From: JANMQK01 sp031370485
Lineage (GTDB): Bacteria; Acidobacteriota; Polarisedimenticolia; Gp22-AA2
Direction of reading: 5' to 3'
Assembly (NCBI GenBank): GCA_031370485.1
Contig: JANMQK010000336.1
Location: forward strand, 1 to 8,198
DNA: 8,198 bases
Below the pieces are notes generated by a model. The model did not search any database and was not told where the DNA came from. It worked only from the letters and a program-made list of their open reading frames with translations. Position 1 is the first letter of the stretch, and the number at the start of each line of letters is the position of its first letter. Positions 5,682 to 8,198 of the stretch are shown here, piece after piece. Position numbers and translations under genes: made by a program.

Positions 5682-7355
5682 GCGCGTCAGCTTCCGGTAC
5701 TTGATGCGGTGCGGCTGGTCCGCCTCGGTGCCCAGGCGGCGGTGGCGGTCGTCTTCGTAGTCCTGGAAGTTCCCCTCGAAGAAGACGACACGGCTGTCCC
5801 CCTCGAACGCCAGGATGTGGGTGGCGATCCGGTCGAGGAACCACCGGTCGTGGCTGATGACCGCAACACAGCCCGAGAAGTTCAGGATCGCCTCCTCGAG
5901 CGCCCGCAGCGTGTCGACGTCGAGGTCGTTGGTCGGCTCGTCGAGAAGAAGCACGTTCGCCCCCTGCTTGAGCATCCGCGCCAGGTGGACGCGGTTTCGC
6001 TCGCCGCCCGACAGGTCCTTGACCCGCTTCTGCTGGTCGGAGCCCTTGAAGTTGAATGACGCCACGTAGGAGCGCGAGTTGACCGTGCGCTTCCCCAGGG
6101 TCAGGAGCTCGTTCCCCTCCGAGATCGCTTCCCAGACGTTCAGGTCGCCCTTCAGGACGTCACGGCTCTGGTCGACGTAGGCCAGCTGCACCGTCTCGCC
6201 GAGGCGGATTGTCCCGGAGTCGGGCTTCTCCTGCCCGGTGATGAGCCGGAAAAGCGTCGTCTTCCCGGCGCCGTTCGGGCCGATGATGCCCACGATGCCG
6301 CCCCGCGGCAGCTTGAACGTCAGGTCGTCGATCAAGAGATTATCTCCGTACCCCTTCTTCACGTGCGTGGCCTCGATGACCAGCTCGCCGAGGCGCGGTC
6401 CGGGCGGGACGTAGATCTCGACCGCCTCCGGGACCCTCTCGGTCTCCTCCGCCACAAGCCGCTCGTAGGCGACAAGCCGCGCCTTCCCCTTGGCCTGCCG
6501 GGCGCGCGGCGCCATCCTGACCCATTCGAGCTCGCGCTCGAGGGTGCGCTGGCGGGCGCTCTGGGCCTTTTCCTCCTGGGCGAGGCGGGTGCTCTTCTGG
6601 TCGAGCCAGGAGGAGTAGTTCCCCTCCCACGGGATCCCGGTGCCCCGGTCAAGCTCGAGGATCCAGCCCGCAACGTTGTCGAGGAAGTAGCGGTCGTGGG
6701 TCACCGCGACGACGGTGCCGGGGTACTCCTTCAGGAAGCGCTCGAGCCAGGCGACCGACTCGGCGTCGAGATGGTTCGTTGGCTCGTCAAGAAGAAGAAG
6801 GTCGGGGCGCTGGAGAAGAAGCCGGCAAAGCGCGACGCGGCGCCTCTCGCCACCGGAGATCTGGGTCACGTCGGCGTCGGGAGGGGGGCAGCGCAGCGCG
6901 TCCATGGCGATCTCGAGCGTGTGGTCGAGCTCCCACGCCCCCGCGGCGTCGATCTTGTCCTGGAGGGTGCCCTGCTCCTCGAGGAGCTTTTCCATCTCGC
7001 CCGGCCCCAGGGGCTCGGCGAGGCGGTCGCCAATCGCGTTGAACCGATCGAGAAGCGCGCGCGTCCCGGCCACCCCTTCTTCGACGTTGCCGAGCACGGT
7101 CTTCTTCGGGTCGAGCCGGGGCTCCTGGGAGAGCATCCCAACCTTGATCCCCTTGCTCGCGAAGGCCTCGCCGAAAAACTCCTTGTCCTCTCCCGCCATG
7201 ACGCGCAAGAGCGAGCTCTTGCCGGCGCCGTTCGGGCCGATGACACCGATCTTGGCGCCGAAGAAAAACGACAGCCAGATGTCTTTCAGGATCTCCCGCT
7301 TGGGGGGAACCACTTTGCGAAGACCCTGCATCTGGAAGATATAGTCGGGACTCAT
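5676..7355 (-). CDS. ettA: Energy-dependent translational throttle protein EttA (ABC-F ATPase)
   Basis: The product is 559 residues (E. coli EttA is 555), full length with two ABC domains and no membrane part. Domain 1: Walker A GPNGAGKS (40-47), an arm insertion (about 95-140), signature SGGE (167-170), Walker B LLLLDEP with Glu191, and switch His220. The linker (about 241-320) is Arg/Lys-rich with RELEWVRMAPRARQAKGKAR, matching the P-site tRNA interaction motif of EttA. Domain 2: Walker A GPNGAGKT (359-366), LSGGE (448-452), LLLDEP with Glu473, and His502. EttA binds the ribosomal E site and gates entry into elongation according to the ADP/ATP ratio. The start at 7355 has AAGGAG 4 bases upstream and keeps the conserved opening YIFQMQGLRKVVPPKREIL. 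It stands alone, divergent from the FKBP gene. The arm and linker favour EttA over Uup or other ABC-F members. Confidence 0.96.
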   Translation of the reverse strand: MSPDYIFQMQGLRKVVPPKREILKDIWLSFFFGAKIGVIGPNGAGKSSLLRVMAGEDKEFFGEAFASKGIKVGMLSQEPRLDPKKTVLGNVEEGVAGTRALLDRFNAIGDRLAEPLGPGEMEKLLEEQGTLQDKIDAAGAWELDHTLEIAMDALRCPPPDADVTQISGGERRRVALCRLLLQRPDLLLLDEPTNHLDAESVAWLERFLKEYPGTVVAVTHDRYFLDNVAGWILELDRGTGIPWEGNYSSWLDQKSTRLAQEEKAQSARQRTLERELEWVRMAPRARQAKGKARLVAYERLVAEETERVPEAVEIYVPPGPRLGELVIEATHVKKGYGDNLLIDDLTFKLPRGGIVGIIGPNGAGKTTLFRLITGQEKPDSGTIRLGETVQLAYVDQSRDVLKGDLNVWEAISEGNELLTLGKRTVNSRSYVASFNFKGSDQQKRVKDLSGGERNRVHLARMLKQGANVLLLDEPTNDLDVDTLRALEEAILNFSGCVAVISHDRWFLDRIATHILAFEGDSRVVFFEGNFQDYEDDRHRRLGTEADQPHRIKYRKLTRG

Positions 7356-7534
7356 GCGTCTCCTTCAACGGTGCGCCGCTAACACCAGGTGCCGTGAGCG
7401 GGCATCTTACCCCAGTCCCGGGCATGCTCTCCGATTCAAACTGCGGTAGACTGTCCGCTTTCCCGCGCCACGTCGCCCCTGGCCGGGACCTCCATGGGGT
7501 TCGGGGCCGTCAAACGACGAAAGGAGTCGATTCG
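7356..7534. other. Divergent intergenic region between ettA and the FKBP gene
   Basis: This 179-bp stretch must hold the promoters of both flanking genes. Weak -10-like hexamers are visible: TAGACT (7447-7452) for the plus strand and TAAGAT (complement of 7404-7409) for the minus strand, neither with a convincing -35. The region holds the ettA Shine-Dalgarno (AAGGAG just before 7355 on the minus strand) and the FKBP Shine-Dalgarno AAGGAG (7521-7526). No gene, RNA or strong hairpin was seen. Confidence 0.5.
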
Positions 7535-8198
7535 ATGAAGAAGTTCTTTGTCCTGGCGCTCGCCGTGTTCTTCGCCGCCATATCGTGCGGGAAGGCCGCG
7601 GCCCCGGAGGTGACGACCGATGAGCAGAAGACCCTGTACGCTCTCGGCATGATCCTCAGCGACAACCTGCAGCAGTTCAGTCTCACGGAACCGGAGCTCG
7701 AGATCGTCAAGGCGGGCCTGACCGACGCCTACATGCACCGCAAGACCCAGGTGGATTTGCAGACCTTCGGCCCCAAGGTGCGGGACCTCGCGCAGACGCG
7801 CAGCAAGGCGGGGGCGGAGGCTGAGAAGACGGCGGGTCAGGCCAGACTCGCGAAGGCGGCGGGGGAAAAAGGGGCGGTGAAGAACCCTGCAGGGTTCGTC
7901 CTGCAGGAGATCAAGGCGGGGACCGGCCCTTCGCCGAAGGCGACCGACAGGGTCAAGGTGCACTACACGGGCACCCTCGCGGACGGGACGGTGTTCGACA
8001 GCTCGGTGGAGCGGGGCGAGCCGGCGACCTTCATGCTGAACCAGGTGATCCCCTGCTGGACCCAGGGTCTCCAGACGATGAAGGTGGGCGGCAAGGTCAA
8101 GCTCACCTGCCCGTCCGAACTGGCGTACGGCGACCGGGGATTCCCGCCCAAGATCAAGCCGGGCGCGACCCTCACCTTCGAGGTCGAGCTGCTTTCCA
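7535..8198 (+). CDS. FKBP-type peptidyl-prolyl cis-trans isomerase, FkpA/Mip-like lipoprotein (3' end at window edge)
   Basis: The visible 221 residues start at ATG 7535, with AAGGAG 8 bases upstream. Residues 1-17 (MKKFFVLALAVFFAAIS) form a signal peptide ending in a relaxed lipobox AISC, so Cys18 is probably lipidated and the protein anchored to an envelope membrane. An FkpA_N-type dimerisation segment (about 28-115) has EQKTLYALGMILSDNL and a charged Ala/Lys-rich helix (85-115). The FKBP catalytic domain (about 119-221) has VHYTGTLADGTVFDSS (142-157), VIPCWTQGLQTMKVGGK (171-187), LAYGDRG (196-202) and the final LTFEVELL. Active-site Tyr144, Phe154, Asp155, Trp175 and Tyr198 are present. 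It catalyses proline isomerisation of exported proteins. Cys174 and Cys192 occupy positions often Gly and non-Cys in cytoplasmic FKBPs. The stop is just outside the window, and the domain is practically complete. Confidence 0.94.
   Translation, partial: MKKFFVLALAVFFAAISCGKAAAPEVTTDEQKTLYALGMILSDNLQQFSLTEPELEIVKAGLTDAYMHRKTQVDLQTFGPKVRDLAQTRSKAGAEAEKTAGQARLAKAAGEKGAVKNPAGFVLQEIKAGTGPSPKATDRVKVHYTGTLADGTVFDSSVERGEPATFMLNQVIPCWTQGLQTMKVGGKVKLTCPSELAYGDRGFPPKIKPGATLTFEVELLS

Noticed and set aside
6363..7382. Plus-strand open frame of 339 codons
   Set aside because: It lies antisense to the clearly conserved ABC domains of ettA. Its composition is Arg/Ala/Gly-rich with no family motifs, as expected for a GC-rich antisense frame.
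7436..7963. Minus-strand open frame of 175 codons
   Set aside because: It is antisense to the FKBP gene, which has a Shine-Dalgarno site, lipobox and full catalytic motifs.
1..8198. CRISPR array, tRNA, rRNA or transposon ends
   Set aside because: No regularly spaced direct repeats, tRNA-like cloverleaf, rRNA sequence, transposase or terminal inverted repeats were seen when reading both strands.

Overview
This is a GC-rich bacterial window with tightly packed genes, consistent codon use and strong purine-rich Shine-Dalgarno sites before several genes. It carries five complete or nearly complete genes plus one very large gene that runs off the left edge. A lipoprotein-type FKBP and a mosaic secreted protein with DUF11 repeats and Cys-rich repeats suggest an environmental, probably Gram-negative, lineage such as Acidobacteriota, Myxococcota-like bacteria or a candidate phylum. 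The sequence alone does not fix the taxon.

Layout, left to right. Positions 1-3551 (minus strand) are a single open frame of 1183 codons with no stop, encoding a secreted multidomain surface protein whose C-terminus lies outside the window. Positions 3552-3743 are a divergent, partly AT-rich promoter region. Positions 3744-4163 (plus) encode a small four-helix membrane protein of unknown function. Positions 4177-4212 form a 36-bp near-perfect AT-rich palindrome that ends on the first base of the next start codon. Positions 4212-4853 and 4850-5659 (plus) are an overlapping AbiEi/AbiEii type IV toxin-antitoxin or abortive-infection pair. A 16-bp gap with a GC-rich hairpin separates it from the convergent gene ettA (5676-7355, minus), an ABC-F translation factor. 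Positions 7356-7534 are a second divergent intergenic region, followed by an FKBP-type peptidyl-prolyl isomerase lipoprotein (7535 to beyond 8198, plus).

How the genes relate. ettA and the FKBP gene are housekeeping functions (ribosome gating and envelope protein folding). The AbiE pair is an accessory defence or stability module wedged between them and the surface-protein region. Its palindrome is the expected place for AbiEi autorepression. The surface protein is a mosaic: signal peptide, unknown N-terminal domain, two Cys-rich repeats, calcium-type Asp loops, a PxKF-like beta domain, two DUF11 domains, an unnamed CPxxKxVLGGG module and the start of a DUF1554 lectin-like domain. I see no RNA genes, CRISPR array, insertion sequence or integrase. 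The most notable signals are the abiE operator geometry and the architecture of the surface protein.
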